Of a DNA stretch of 64,000 nt, positions 31,656-40,766 are shown in pieces. Each line of letters starts with the position of its first letter. The stretch's first letter is position 1. A program made the position numbers and the translations under genes. The notes beneath the pieces were generated by a model. The model did no database searches. It was not told where the DNA came from and worked only from the letters and a program-made list of their open reading frames with translations. This stretch comes from Synechococcus sp. PCC 7335 (GTDB lineage Bacteria > Cyanobacteriota > Cyanobacteriia > Phormidesmidales > Phormidesmidaceae): assembly GCF_000155595.1 (NCBI RefSeq), contig NZ_DS989906.1:54399-118398 (forward strand), in the 5' to 3' direction.

Positions 31656-32461
31656 CAGTTCATACCTAGTAGACGACCAGCTTTAGAAAACTCTTCACGC
31701 ACGTTCTCTCGCCATTGATAAACCATTGAACGCCGCATCATCGGCAGACCGCTCTCTTTCTCTATCGCTTCAGAGTACGTCAGACTGTTCTGATCGATGC
31801 TATCGCTGGCAATCTCACCGAGCGCGGGAAAGTTAATCGTTCTACCCCTACGCTCTTCGAGCTGCTGCTTGGTTTTTGAGTTGTTGTAGGTCTCGAAGTA
31901 GTGCGGTCCACCGAAGTGCAGGTTGCGAACAGCGACATGACCAACGGGTAGCCCTTGCGTATCGTCGAGTGAACGCTGTAACAAGTTGACACTTTCAGGT
32001 GTCGTACTCATAACAAAGATGCGAGTGAGTCTAGCATCCATGTGTTTGAGATTACTGATGAACGCGAATCGTTTCTCTAGCTGACCCAGAATGTCTACTT
32101 CACCCGCAGGCGAGTCGATGATAATGCAGTCATGCCGTCTGGCTTCTATACGTTCTGCAAGGGTTTCTACAGCGATATCTACGGTTTTTCTATCACGGTT
32201 CGTCAGCGGTAGATACTCCGCTCCATAGAAGCGCTTGAACTGTGGATTAATCGGGTCACAGTCGTATCCATATAGACGATCAAAGTTGTCCGATAGTAGG
32301 TCTGTGAGGATGCGAGCCATTGTCGTCTTACCGACGCCACCCTTACCGCCACTCACCCAGAGAATCAATGGTGAAATACTGGTTTCTACTATCGGTGCTT
32401 CGATGGTTGGTACGACAGTCACAATCTGTGCTGCATCAGTCGTCATTTTTTGGTTACTCAT
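31655..32461 (-). CDS. ParA/MinD-like ATPase
   Basis: 268 residues. The deviant Walker A motif GGKGGVGKTTMARIL (about 38-52) has both signature lysines. Walker A' YGYDCDPINPQF and Walker B CIIIDSPAGE are present. The family moves or positions plasmids, conjugation complexes or other cargo. It sits between a putative DNA-binding protein (overlap 4 bp) and a coiled-coil membrane protein, next to the relaxase, so it may act in partition or, as for VirC1/TraL-like proteins, in relaxosome recruitment. The first 30 residues are a low-complexity extension. Confidence 0.85.
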   Translation of the reverse strand: MSNQKMTTDAAQIVTVVPTIEAPIVETSISPLILWVSGGKGGVGKTTMARILTDLLSDNFDRLYGYDCDPINPQFKRFYGAEYLPLTNRDRKTVDIAVETLAERIEARRHDCIIIDSPAGEVDILGQLEKRFAFISNLKHMDARLTRIFVMSTTPESVNLLQRSLDDTQGLPVGHVAVRNLHFGGPHYFETYNNSKTKQQLEERRGRTINFPALGEIASDSIDQNSLTYSEAIEKESGLPMMRRSMVYQWRENVREEFSKAGRLLGMN

Positions 32462-33246
32462 AAGTCTTCATTAATAGAAAGAGGTTCGCCCTGTCCGGCT
32501 GGGTAACGCCCAGAACTGTCATCGCTTATCAGTCTGCCTTTACCCAATCGCTTAGATGGCGTAGTTGGTATAGAAACGGTTGTCTCTAATGTGGCTTCTG
32601 TGGGTGGACGATTGTTGACAGTAGGTTCACCTTCACTCAATCGCGTAGACGGTGGTACTGACTCAGATACTACTGGCTCAGGTGTAGCTACTACGCTTGA
32701 GGAGTCGTTTCCATTTGCCTTGCCTTCACCCAATCGCGTAGATGGTAACGATTGCTTAGCAGCAGTCGGTGATGCTGGTGCAGGAACAGTTGTCTCAGGT
32801 TCTGCTACTACGGCTGAGAAATTACTTCCAGCTGTCTCGTCTTCACTCAATCGCGTAGATGGCGATGGTTGTTCGGGAACGGTTGTCTGAGCTTTAGCTT
32901 CTACTGTTGAATAATTGTTCAACTTAGAGCGCTTACTACTGGCTTTCTTCTTCGTCTTAGTGTCTCGCTTATGCGTCACTGTTGTTACTGTCGGCTCTGG
33001 CTGATGCCTTCTTCGATACTGGGAAACGTACTTTCTCAACGAGCTTTCAGAGATGTCCAAGCCCCACTCTTTCAAGCCGCTAGCTACTTCGCGGTACGAC
33101 CGTTTAGCTAGTGCTATCTCAATAGTGTCAATAATTTCTTCGATGGCTTCTTTTTTAGTGAAGGTCATTCGCGGTTGCTCAGCAATCTTCACTAAGTTAG
33201 ATTGCCACTCTTCAACCTGAGTCCGGGAATAAAGAGATTGCGTCAT
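32458..33246 (-). CDS. Putative DNA-binding protein with repeated PSTRL motif
   Basis: 262 residues. Residues 27-82 (TFTKKEAIEEIIDTIEIALAKRSYREVASGLKEWGLDISESSLRKYVSQYRRRH) have the helix-turn-helix rhythm of KfrA- or MobC-like plasmid proteins. A Lys-rich linker follows, then a low-complexity tail with four copies of P-S-T/K-R-L-S/G-E/K (SPSTRLSEDE, LPSTRLGEGK, PPSTRLSEGE, TPSKRLGKGR). It overlaps the ParA-like gene by 4 bp and is first in the operon facing the putative oriT, so a centromere- or oriT-binding role (ParB-like partner or relaxosome accessory) is likely. Confidence 0.65.
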   Translation of the reverse strand: MTQSLYSRTQVEEWQSNLVKIAEQPRMTFTKKEAIEEIIDTIEIALAKRSYREVASGLKEWGLDISESSLRKYVSQYRRRHQPEPTVTTVTHKRDTKTKKKASSKRSKLNNYSTVEAKAQTTVPEQPSPSTRLSEDETAGSNFSAVVAEPETTVPAPASPTAAKQSLPSTRLGEGKANGNDSSSVVATPEPVVSESVPPSTRLSEGEPTVNNRPPTEATLETTVSIPTTPSKRLGKGRLISDDSSGRYPAGQGEPLSINEDL

Positions 33247-33854
33247 AGTGTATTCAACAATTGTGAGCCAATATTAGCAAGCTAATTGAAGTGCATCTGG
33301 TGCATCTGTGTAAATTTAAATGAACAAATATAGTAATAGAGGTATCAGTTCAGGGGTACAGACAGTTAAGAGGTCAACAACTCTAGCTATATTACTGCTA
33401 TAGCAGGGCGTTAGCTCATTCTTAGGTGCAAAACTCGCTGCTTGCAAAAGGATACAAAAAGATAACTCTATCCACTATCTTCCAAAAAGAGTTCTGTCTG
33501 ATTTACCTAACGCCAGTAGCAAATACGTTCTAAAGATGCAGGCTATCAGGCATAAATATAGTGAGATAGCCGCAAGTTCAGGCATCCGAATTGGTCAGAA
33601 CTATAGCAGAACTTTGGTTGTTCTCTGAGGCTGATACCCACTGCATTTCTTCCAAAAAGTTGACGACATCTCTCCGACTAAGTTGGTTCGGAAGTAGCCG
33701 CTACGCCCGCTCATAGGTGGTCTGGAACTGTGTCACAACGAATCGCGAGCGGGCTTCGCAAGAGGTCAGACAAGACGCCCGTTAGGGGCCGCGATTGCAC
33801 TCAAGATGTTACTATGCCTGCAATAGAAGCAACAATCTTCAGAAACAACGAAAA
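33247..33854. other. Non-coding region between relaxase and parA operon, probable oriT
   Basis: About 600 bp with no gene. It contains a tandem 9-bp repeat GTGCATCTG (33291-33308), two copies of TCTTCCAAAAAG (about 33478 and 33648), and an 8-bp perfect inverted repeat GCCCGCTC (33705-33712) / GAGCGGGC (33747-33754) about 100 bp upstream of the relaxase start. The location between a MobF relaxase gene and a divergent accessory operon is the classic oriT position. The nic site itself cannot be read off the sequence. Confidence 0.5.
33705..33754. other. Inverted repeat, candidate relaxase-binding element of oriT
   Basis: GCCCGCTC and GAGCGGGC separated by 34 bases, immediately upstream of the relaxase gene and followed by GCTTCGCAAGAGGTCAGAC. 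Inverted repeats flanking nic are common in MobF origins; assignment is by position. Confidence 0.4.
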
Positions 33855-36800
33855 ATGCTCACAAACGCGAATGTTAAGGCTGAGCACGCAGGCAGTTATT
33901 ACGAGAAGGATGACTACTATACGCAGGGTGATCCAGACCTGCAATCGGATACCCAATGGCAAGGGAAAGGAGCGGCTGTTTTAGGTCTTTCAGGGCCAGT
34001 TGATCAATCAGCCTTTCAACAGCTTCTCTACGGTCAGACGCCGAGTGGAGAGTCGCTACATTCACAAAAGATAGATCCAAAGAAGCATCGGGCAGCAACC
34101 GACTATACATTTAGTGCGCCGAAAAGTGTTTCGATCGCAGGATTAATTCAAAAAGATAGGCGAGTGATCAAAGCGCATGACCAGGCAGTGAGTACTGTGT
34201 TATCAGTACTCGAAAGTAGATACGCTCAGACCAGAGTAAGGCATGGTCCCAGCATCCGTTCGCGGGTAACGACAGGTAATATTATCGCGGCGACGTTTCG
34301 GCATGAGACGAGTCGAGAACAAGACCCGCAGCTGCATACTCATTGTGTGGTGATCAACTCCACTCAATTAGCGAATGGTCGCTGGCAGAGTATGGCGAAT
34401 GAGGAGATAGTCAAAAATAGGAAGCTGCTTGGTGAGTTCTATCAAAATGAACTAGCTGTGCAGCTGCGTCAACTTGGCTATGAAATCGCCCCGCAAGGCA
34501 ACGGACTATTCGAGTGCAAAAGCTACGAGCAGCCGTTACTTAATTTGTTCAGTACGCGCAGCCGACAGATAGAAGCGTACATCGATAAGTGGGAAGCCAA
34601 GCTACAGGCGGAAGGACGTAAACCGCTCAGTCCGAAGCAAAAGGAACAGGCGACTTTAGCCACCCGGTTGAAGAAGCAATCGGTACCTAGAGAAGTGTTG
34701 CTCGCTGGCTGGGAAAGTGCGATCTCTTCAGGTGAAGTTAAACTACCTGAGATTCCCAATTCTCTCCCTACCCTTTCGGAAAAAGTGCAGGTAGCAGTGG
34801 ATGGAAAATTAATGAATGCTGCTACCGAAGGCGTGAGTCATGCGGCTGAACGGGAGAGCGTATTCAAGCGAGAGAAGGTAGAGCGTTTTGTGCTCGAACA
34901 TCACCTCGGAGAACACTCGTTTGACGAACTACAAAGTGCAATTTCCCAGACTGATCTCGTCCCTGCCGAGGAGCTGTATACGACTGAAGCAGCAATCGAA
35001 AGAGAACTCGATACGATCGCGATGATGAAGCAGGGACAGGGGCAGGTCGCAGAGATCGCACCGCTATCAGACGCCAGTGCATTTGTTGCCGCAACGGTAG
35101 CAGAAACAGACGCGGTGTTAACCGAAGGACAGCACCTCGCCATTCTAGAGACGGCGATCAGTCAAGACCAGCTGATTGCATGGCAGGGTGTAGCCGGAGC
35201 AGGTAAGACCTACAGTCTCAAACTACTCGCCCAGCTAGCAACTGAACAGGGGTATGAAGTGACTGGCTATGCGCCCAGTGCTCAGGCGGCAAATGTTCTC
35301 GCTGAAGAAACCAATATCGAAGGCAGTACGGTAGCTCGTCTGCTGCATAGTCAAGATAGAGATGACAGCGACAAAAAAGCAATCTGGATTGTTGATGAGG
35401 CCGGACTACTGAGTGCGAAAGATGCTCATTCGTTATTGAAGAAAGCGCAGGTGAACGAGGCCCGAGTCATTCTAGTTGGAGATACGCGGCAGCTGTCGGC
35501 AGTAGAAGCAGGTAACCCCTTCCGGTCGTTGCAGTCAGCTGGGGTAGCTACCTGCTATCTAGAAGAGTCGCGCAGGCAGAAGACCGAGGCGCTACAAACG
35601 GCGGTAGTGTGTTTAGCCGCAGGTGAGCAGCTTGAAGGACTAGAGACACTAGATAGAGCTGGAATGATCAGCAAAGTCGAGAATGATGAGATTCGCCAGC
35701 TAGCCATCACCCGTGACTACATCCGGCTATCGCCTGAAGAGAGGCAGCAGACGCTAATACTCAGCGGTACGAACCGAGAACGGCTAGCACTAGCAGGCAC
35801 CATTCGCAGCGCCCTACAGCGGGAAGGAACGCTCGGTGAAGACACGTTCAAGATGGGGTCTCTACGTGCCAAAGACCGCACGAAGCCACAGTTGAAGTAT
35901 GCCTGTGCTTACGCGCTGAACGATGTGATTGTGCCTGTCAAAGACTACCGCCGCTATGGGATGCAGCGCCGCGAACAGTACCGTGTAGTCGGCTTGGACA
36001 TTGCAGCCAACCGACTAACGCTAGCTGCTGCGGATGGTAGAACGTTTGCGTTCGACCCGGCCACCTGTGCCGAGAAGACCACCTATGAGGTGCAGCAGCT
36101 GAGGGTTGCGCCCGGTGAGCAGCTACGCTGGACGCGCAACGAAGCCGTCGCCGGGGCGCGGAACGGTCAGACAGTCACGGTAGAATCAGTCGATGCGTCC
36201 GGTAGTGCCACCTTACGCGACCCGAAAGGGGAACGGCTGGATGTCAGTTTGCGCGGGCAGCAGTACTTGGACTATGCGCTAGTCAGTACGACCTACAGCA
36301 GCCAGGGGAAGACAGCAGACCGGGTGCTCGCTGCGATAGACAGTACGCTCAGCAAAGAAGGGCTATACGTTGCCGTATCGCGGGCCAAGTCGAGCTTGAG
36401 TTTATACACAACGGACAGAGCCGCCCTGTATAAGAAAGCGCAGCGCTCGGCTGCGAAAAAGAATCCGAGCGACTTCCTAACGTTATTTGAGATGGTGAAC
36501 CCAGATGCCCAGCAACAGAAGAGTACCGAACCCGCCCGAGACCTACGAGGTGCAGATCAATCCGAACACGTTGGCGATTGCGCTGGAGAGCGGATTGCAA
36601 GCGGCTTTGAAACCCGTGTACGAGGAAGTGATTACCTTACGCGAGGAGGTCAGCCAGCTCAAAGAACAGCAGCGAGCCTTACTCGAAGCCTTAGCCGAAA
36701 AGCCGATAGTGCTAGACACCGAGCTTTGGTAGCACGAGCGCCCTACCAACAGCAGTATCAGCGGTATTCAGCAGGGTACCAGGGCAGCTCTGCGACGGAC

Positions 36801-37127
36801 TGTGACCGCTTTGTCGCAAGGCAGATGGTTGGTGAGCTATCAGCGCGTAGTGAGGGCCGTTCGCTGACCACAGATGAGCTGAAGCAAGTGGCTTTAGTCG
36901 TCGGCCAGGGAGCAACAGCGCAACGGCTCAAACGGACTGAGGGGAAGGACGCGAGTGTGATGTATGTCGCTGAGTTGACGGTGGATGGGAAGAGGGCAGT
37001 GGAGAAGGCACAGCAGGCCGAAGCTGATGCGGTTGAAGTCCTGACTAAGGAGAAAGCGATCGTGGAAAGGTGGCAGCAGGTCGAGCCTGCTAAGCAACGA
37101 AGTCGCAGCCAGGGGATGGAGCTGTAG
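33855..37127 (+). CDS. traI: MobF relaxase-helicase (TrwC/TraI type)
   Basis: 1090 residues from ATG 33855, since MLTNANVKAEHAGSYYEKDDYY is the typical MobF N-terminus; the extra 20 upstream codons are not. Catalytic tyrosines are in SYYEKDDYY (15, 16, 21, 22). The metal-binding histidines are H150 and the pair in DPQLHTHC (H161, H163). The helicase half has Walker A GVAGAGKT (about 446-453), IWIVDEAG (Walker B), GDTRQLSAVEAG and TTYSSQGKT/YVAVSRA. It nicks oriT, stays attached to the 5' end and unwinds the strand during transfer. About residues 890-960 are low complexity and overlap another reading frame. The C-terminus (VARQMVGELSAR...MYVAELTVDG) is probably the region recognised by the coupling protein. 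Confidence 0.95.
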   Translation: MLTNANVKAEHAGSYYEKDDYYTQGDPDLQSDTQWQGKGAAVLGLSGPVDQSAFQQLLYGQTPSGESLHSQKIDPKKHRAATDYTFSAPKSVSIAGLIQKDRRVIKAHDQAVSTVLSVLESRYAQTRVRHGPSIRSRVTTGNIIAATFRHETSREQDPQLHTHCVVINSTQLANGRWQSMANEEIVKNRKLLGEFYQNELAVQLRQLGYEIAPQGNGLFECKSYEQPLLNLFSTRSRQIEAYIDKWEAKLQAEGRKPLSPKQKEQATLATRLKKQSVPREVLLAGWESAISSGEVKLPEIPNSLPTLSEKVQVAVDGKLMNAATEGVSHAAERESVFKREKVERFVLEHHLGEHSFDELQSAISQTDLVPAEELYTTEAAIERELDTIAMMKQGQGQVAEIAPLSDASAFVAATVAETDAVLTEGQHLAILETAISQDQLIAWQGVAGAGKTYSLKLLAQLATEQGYEVTGYAPSAQAANVLAEETNIEGSTVARLLHSQDRDDSDKKAIWIVDEAGLLSAKDAHSLLKKAQVNEARVILVGDTRQLSAVEAGNPFRSLQSAGVATCYLEESRRQKTEALQTAVVCLAAGEQLEGLETLDRAGMISKVENDEIRQLAITRDYIRLSPEERQQTLILSGTNRERLALAGTIRSALQREGTLGEDTFKMGSLRAKDRTKPQLKYACAYALNDVIVPVKDYRRYGMQRREQYRVVGLDIAANRLTLAAADGRTFAFDPATCAEKTTYEVQQLRVAPGEQLRWTRNEAVAGARNGQTVTVESVDASGSATLRDPKGERLDVSLRGQQYLDYALVSTTYSSQGKTADRVLAAIDSTLSKEGLYVAVSRAKSSLSLYTTDRAALYKKAQRSAAKKNPSDFLTLFEMVNPDAQQQKSTEPARDLRGADQSEHVGDCAGERIASGFETRVRGSDYLTRGGQPAQRTAASLTRSLSRKADSARHRALVARAPYQQQYQRYSAGYQGSSATDCDRFVARQMVGELSARSEGRSLTTDELKQVALVVGQGATAQRLKRTEGKDASVMYVAELTVDGKRAVEKAQQAEADAVEVLTKEKAIVERWQQVEPAKQRSRSQGMEL
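36505..36732 (+). CDS. Coiled-coil frame nested in the relaxase gene
   Basis: 75 residues in the +1 frame relative to the relaxase, from ATG 36505. The product looks protein-like: a polar N-terminus, PETYEVQINPNTLAIAL, then a heptad-rich helix VYEEVITLREEVSQLKEQQRALLEAL. The relaxase frame over the same bases is an irregular R/S/A-rich linker, as expected when a second frame is under constraint. It may be an independent overlapping gene or a remnant of a gene that was overprinted when the relaxase was extended. Not provable from one sequence. Confidence 0.45.
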   Translation: MPSNRRVPNPPETYEVQINPNTLAIALESGLQAALKPVYEEVITLREEVSQLKEQQRALLEALAEKPIVLDTELW

Positions 37128-37291
37128 AAATATGATTAAACGGCTCTAGGCTAAGCATAGCCGTATCGTAGTCTCAATTGGGAGCTGGGTGTGAGACTGA
37201 GATATTACGGTAGGAAGCGGCGTCTATCAATGACAAGATGCTGTAGCCGCTTGATTGTCTGCGTTCAATCGTTATCTAGGGAGCCTGATTC

Positions 37292-38776
37292 ATGATCACA
37301 GGGGAATTAAAGTCGAAGGTCGATCACCTGTGGACGACTTTTTGGAATAACGGCATCAGTAATCCGCTGTCAGTGATTGAGCAGATTTCCTATCTGCTGT
37401 TTATCAAGCGGCTGGATGACTTGGAGGTGACGAAGGAGAGTAAGGCACGGCGATTGGGCCGCTCGGTTGAGCAGCCGACGTTTGCTGAGGATGAACAGGA
37501 ATGCCGCTGGTCGTACTTTAAGAACTTGGACGACTCGGATAAGAAGCTTGAGATTGTGCGCGACCAGGCATTTCCGTTTATCAAGCAGCTCGGGGGTGAG
37601 GCGGCAGATAGTCCTTATGCGCGGCACATGCAGGACGCGGTGTTTTTGATTAGCTCGGCGGCGCTGCTCGATAGCGTGGTGACTCAGATTGACCAGATTC
37701 CGATGGAAGATCGGGATACGAAGGGCGATTTGTATGAGTATATGCTCTCGAAGCTGAGTACGGCGGGGACGAACGGGCAGTTTCGGACGCCGCGCCACAT
37801 TATCAAGCTGATGGTGGCGCTGATGGCCCCGGGGCCGAATGAGATTATTTGCGATCCGGCCTGTGGGACGGGGGGCTTTTTGATTGGGGCGGCGGAGTAT
37901 GTGCGCGACTTAAAAGATGGTGAGGGGAATGACGTGCTGAATGCGCCGGGGAATCTGGCGCATTTTAATGACGGCATGTTTCACGGGTTTGACTTTGATG
38001 CGACGATGCTGCGGATTGGCAGTATGAACCTGATGCTGCACGGCATCGAGCAGCCTGCGATTGAGGCGAGGGATTCGCTATCGGAGGATCATGCGGGGGT
38101 GGAGGAAGCGTTTACGATGATTCTGGCGAATCCGCCGTTTAAGGGCTCGGTGGAGAAATCGACGATTGCGAAGGATTTAGCGAAGGCAATTTCGACGAAG
38201 AAGACGGAGCTGTTGTTTATGGCTTTGTTTTTGCGGCTGCTGAAGAAGGGCGGACGGGCAGCGGTGATTGTGCCAGATGGGGTGCTGTTTGGTAGCAGCA
38301 AGGCACACAAGGGTTTGCGGAAGCTGCTGGTAGAAGCGCACAAGTTAGACGGGGTGATTTCGATGCCGTCGGGGGTGTTTAAGCCTTATGCAGGGGTGTC
38401 TACGGCGATTTTGATGTTTACGAAGGTGGGTGTAGAAAGTGGGGGGAGTGATTTTGTTTGGTTTTATGACATGGCGGCGGATGGGCTGAGCTTGGATGAT
38501 AAGCGTCAGCCGATAGAAGAGAATGATATTCCAGATATTTTGGCGCGGTGGCAGAGCCGGGATGTAGAGAAGGATGTAGACCGGAAGGGAAAGGCGTTTT
38601 TTGTGCCGAGGGAGGAGATTGCGGAGAACGGGTATGACCTTTCGATCAATCGGTATAAGGAGATTGAGTATGAGGAGGTGGTATACGAGCCGCCGAAGGT
38701 GATTATTGGGAAGTTAAGAGCGCTGGAAGATGAGATTCGGGTGGATTTGGATGAGTTGGAGGGGATGTTGAAATGA
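37292..38776 (+). CDS. hsdM: Type I restriction-modification DNA methyltransferase subunit
   Basis: 494 residues. N-terminal HsdM helical domain (about 10-130, LSVIEQISYLLFIKRLDD). The N6-adenine methylase domain has the SAM site DPACGTGGFLIGA (about 188) and the catalytic NPPF (about 279). Normal length for the family. It methylates adenine in both strands of the site chosen by HsdS and is required for cleavage. Start ATG 37292 follows AGGGAGCCTGATTC. Ends with a 4-bp ATGA overlap into hsdS. Base composition (GCGGCG-rich codons) differs from the plasmid genes before it, consistent with arrival as a cassette. Confidence 0.96.
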   Translation: MITGELKSKVDHLWTTFWNNGISNPLSVIEQISYLLFIKRLDDLEVTKESKARRLGRSVEQPTFAEDEQECRWSYFKNLDDSDKKLEIVRDQAFPFIKQLGGEAADSPYARHMQDAVFLISSAALLDSVVTQIDQIPMEDRDTKGDLYEYMLSKLSTAGTNGQFRTPRHIIKLMVALMAPGPNEIICDPACGTGGFLIGAAEYVRDLKDGEGNDVLNAPGNLAHFNDGMFHGFDFDATMLRIGSMNLMLHGIEQPAIEARDSLSEDHAGVEEAFTMILANPPFKGSVEKSTIAKDLAKAISTKKTELLFMALFLRLLKKGGRAAVIVPDGVLFGSSKAHKGLRKLLVEAHKLDGVISMPSGVFKPYAGVSTAILMFTKVGVESGGSDFVWFYDMAADGLSLDDKRQPIEENDIPDILARWQSRDVEKDVDRKGKAFFVPREEIAENGYDLSINRYKEIEYEEVVYEPPKVIIGKLRALEDEIRVDLDELEGMLK

Positions 38777-40002
38777 ATTTACCTCACGACTGGAAGCTAG
38801 TTTCTCTATCAGAGATAGCTTCTTCTGAAAAAGGAGCTATTCGCCGCGGCCCCTTTGGAGGCTCTCTTAAAAAGTCTATGTTTGTTGAAAGCGGCTTCAA
38901 GGTATATGAACAACAAAATGCTATTAGAGACGACTTTCAAATCGGACACTATTTTATTAATGACGAAAAATATAAGGAAATGGAAGGCTTTAGCGTTAAG
39001 CCTAGAGATCTGATTATTAGCTGTGCCGGAACGATAGGACGAATTGCCATAGTGCCTGATAGTGCGGAGCCTGGCGTCATAAACCAAGCTCTCATGAGAA
39101 TCCGACCAGACACAAATGTCATTCTAGTACGCTATCTAAAGTGGTTGCTTGAGTCTCCTACGTACCAAAGAGATATCTTTGGAAAAAGTGCGGGCAGTGC
39201 GCTCAAAAATCTTGCGGCTATTGGTGAAATCAAAAAATGCAAAATTCCCCTTCCCCCAATCAAGGAGCAACGTCGGATTGCGGCAATTTTGGATAAAGCG
39301 GATGCAGTGCGGCGGAAACGGAAGGAGGCGATCGCACTCACCGAAGACCTACTACGCTCAGTATTCCTTGACTTTATGGAAAGCGTTTCAAACGATTGCA
39401 GAAAAGTAAGCTTTAAAGACGTTACTCTTGAGAGCCGAAATTCTTTTGTCAATGGCCCTTTCGGAAGTAATCTTCTAACCAGCGAATTGCAGTCAGAAGG
39501 AGTACCTGTAATCTATATCCGAGATATTCGAGAGGGTGTATATAATAGGGTGAGTCAAGCTTTTGTAACAAAGGAAAAAGCAAAAGAATTAGCTGCTTGT
39601 AATGTTTTCCCTGGGGATGTACTAATTGCTAAAGTAGGCGATCCGCCTGGTACAGCAGCTATTTATCCATTGTCTTCTCCGAATGGCATCGTGACTCAAG
39701 ATGTTGTCCGTATGCGCTTAGATTTAGAAAATGCTACGCCTGAGTTTATAGCCGCATATATTAACTCGCAAATTGGGAAGCACACTCTTAAACCCATTAT
39801 TGTCGAGGCCACTCGCTCTAGATTTCCACTTGGCGCTTTTAAAAATCTTGTGGTCACACTTCCCCCACTAGAAGATCAGCAGCGATTTAGTAAGCAATAC
39901 AAGAAAATTCGACACATTCAGAATTTTCTACATTGCACATGCGAGCAGGAGAATAATCTCTTCCATTCCCTTCTCCAGCGCGCCTTCCGAGGTGACCTCT
40001 AG
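38773..40002 (+). CDS. hsdS: Type I restriction-modification specificity subunit
   Basis: 409 residues with the standard two target-recognition domains (about 1-140 and 200-360), each followed by a conserved helix: IKEQRRIAAILDKADAVRRKRKEA and LEDQQRFSKQYKKIRHIQNFL. The parallel starts (KGAIRRGPFGGSLKKSMF and RNSFVNGPFGSNLLTSEL) show the internal repeat. Target domains are AT-rich while the conserved helices are not, the usual sign of domain exchange. It recognises a bipartite DNA site that cannot be predicted here. Confidence 0.95.
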   Translation: MNLPHDWKLVSLSEIASSEKGAIRRGPFGGSLKKSMFVESGFKVYEQQNAIRDDFQIGHYFINDEKYKEMEGFSVKPRDLIISCAGTIGRIAIVPDSAEPGVINQALMRIRPDTNVILVRYLKWLLESPTYQRDIFGKSAGSALKNLAAIGEIKKCKIPLPPIKEQRRIAAILDKADAVRRKRKEAIALTEDLLRSVFLDFMESVSNDCRKVSFKDVTLESRNSFVNGPFGSNLLTSELQSEGVPVIYIRDIREGVYNRVSQAFVTKEKAKELAACNVFPGDVLIAKVGDPPGTAAIYPLSSPNGIVTQDVVRMRLDLENATPEFIAAYINSQIGKHTLKPIIVEATRSRFPLGAFKNLVVTLPPLEDQQRFSKQYKKIRHIQNFLHCTCEQENNLFHSLLQRAFRGDL

Positions 40003-40097
40003 CCCATGTCCGCTCGCAACAGCAACGAACATCAACACCCATACAAGAACCATCCTTTCAAGCTCGCTAGAATAGACTCACCGCCAACCGCATAGCC

Positions 40098-40352
40098 ATG
40101 TCTATCACCCTCGACCTCCCGCCTAGAATTGAAACCCTGCTTCGGCAACGCGCCGAAACCACCGGACAAGACATCGGCCAAATCGCGCTCGCCGTTCTTT
40201 CCTGGGGCCTCAGCCTTGACGACGAAGACTTCTTTGAAACCCTGAACGGCATTCAACGTGGTCTAGACGACTTCGAGCAAGGCAAATCCTCTAGCCTTGA
40301 GGACTTCATTGCCGAACAAAACCGAAAATACGGTCTTGCCCTAGAGTCATGA
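40098..40352 (+). CDS. Antitoxin of a ParE/RelE-type pair
   Basis: 84 residues: an N-terminal MSITLDLPPRIETLLRQRAETTGQDIGQIALAVLSWGL, a ribbon-helix-helix-like pattern, then an acidic tail (DDEDFFETLNGIQRGLDDFEQGKSSSLEDFIAEQNRKYG) that would wrap the toxin. It overlaps the toxin gene by 4 bp (ATGA), the standard arrangement. A TAGAAT -10-like box occurs at 40068-40073, so the pair may have its own promoter inside the restriction operon. Confidence 0.82.
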   Translation: MSITLDLPPRIETLLRQRAETTGQDIGQIALAVLSWGLSLDDEDFFETLNGIQRGLDDFEQGKSSSLEDFIAEQNRKYGLALES

Positions 40353-40693
40353 CCTACCGCGTTGACCTATCTAGCGTGGCAAAAGCAGAAGCCGATGCAG
40401 CATTTCTCAGCTTCTCCCAATACACCACCCCCGAGCAGGCTCAGCGCTGGTATCAAGGACTGATCAAAGCCATCAGCACACTAGGAAAGATGCCTCGCCG
40501 CTGTCCCATTGCCCGCGAAAACGCATTCTTCAGCCAGGAGATTCGTCAACTGCTCTACGGCAAAGGACAACACACCTATCGCATTCTCTTTACCGTGCTA
40601 GACGAGCAACACATCCCTACCGTGCGAATTTTGCACATTCGGAACGCTGCCCAGCAAACGCTAGGAGAATCCGAAGATAAACCTCAACCCTAA
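40349..40693 (+). CDS. ParE/RelE superfamily toxin
   Basis: 114 residues. The fold pattern is YRVDLSSVAKAEADAAF...TTPEQAQRWYQGLIKAISTLGKMPRRCPIA, then EIRQLLYGKGQHTYRILFTV and VRILHIRNAAQQTL, which matches the plasmid-stabilisation ParE/RelE family (two N-terminal helices, then a four-stranded sheet). It would inhibit gyrase or cleave mRNA when unbound. Located between hsdS and hsdR, where loss of the operon would release toxin. Confidence 0.85.
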   Translation: MTYRVDLSSVAKAEADAAFLSFSQYTTPEQAQRWYQGLIKAISTLGKMPRRCPIARENAFFSQEIRQLLYGKGQHTYRILFTVLDEQHIPTVRILHIRNAAQQTLGESEDKPQP

Positions 40694-40727
40694 GCTTGCT
40701 GTCTCCTGATCACGACAGGGCAAGCTT
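40692..40727 (+). terminator. Hairpin between toxin and hsdR
   Basis: AAGCTTGC (40692-40699) / GCAAGCTT (40720-40727) with inner TGTC / GACA pairing. It has no T tract, so it may only partly terminate and could set the hsdR level relative to hsdM/hsdS. Confidence 0.5.
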
Positions 40728-40766
40728 GTAGGGCATACCATTAGATCGAATCTTCCCCCTCCCCTT

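Noticed and set aside
32591-32890. 99-codon + strand frame antisense to the PSTRL repeat protein
   Set aside because: It is produced by the repeated low-complexity sequence on the opposite strand and has no start signals.
33795-33854. Upstream relaxase start giving 20 extra residues
   Set aside because: MobF relaxases begin with the MLTxxNVxAxxAxxYY block found at 33855; the extra residues are not family-like.
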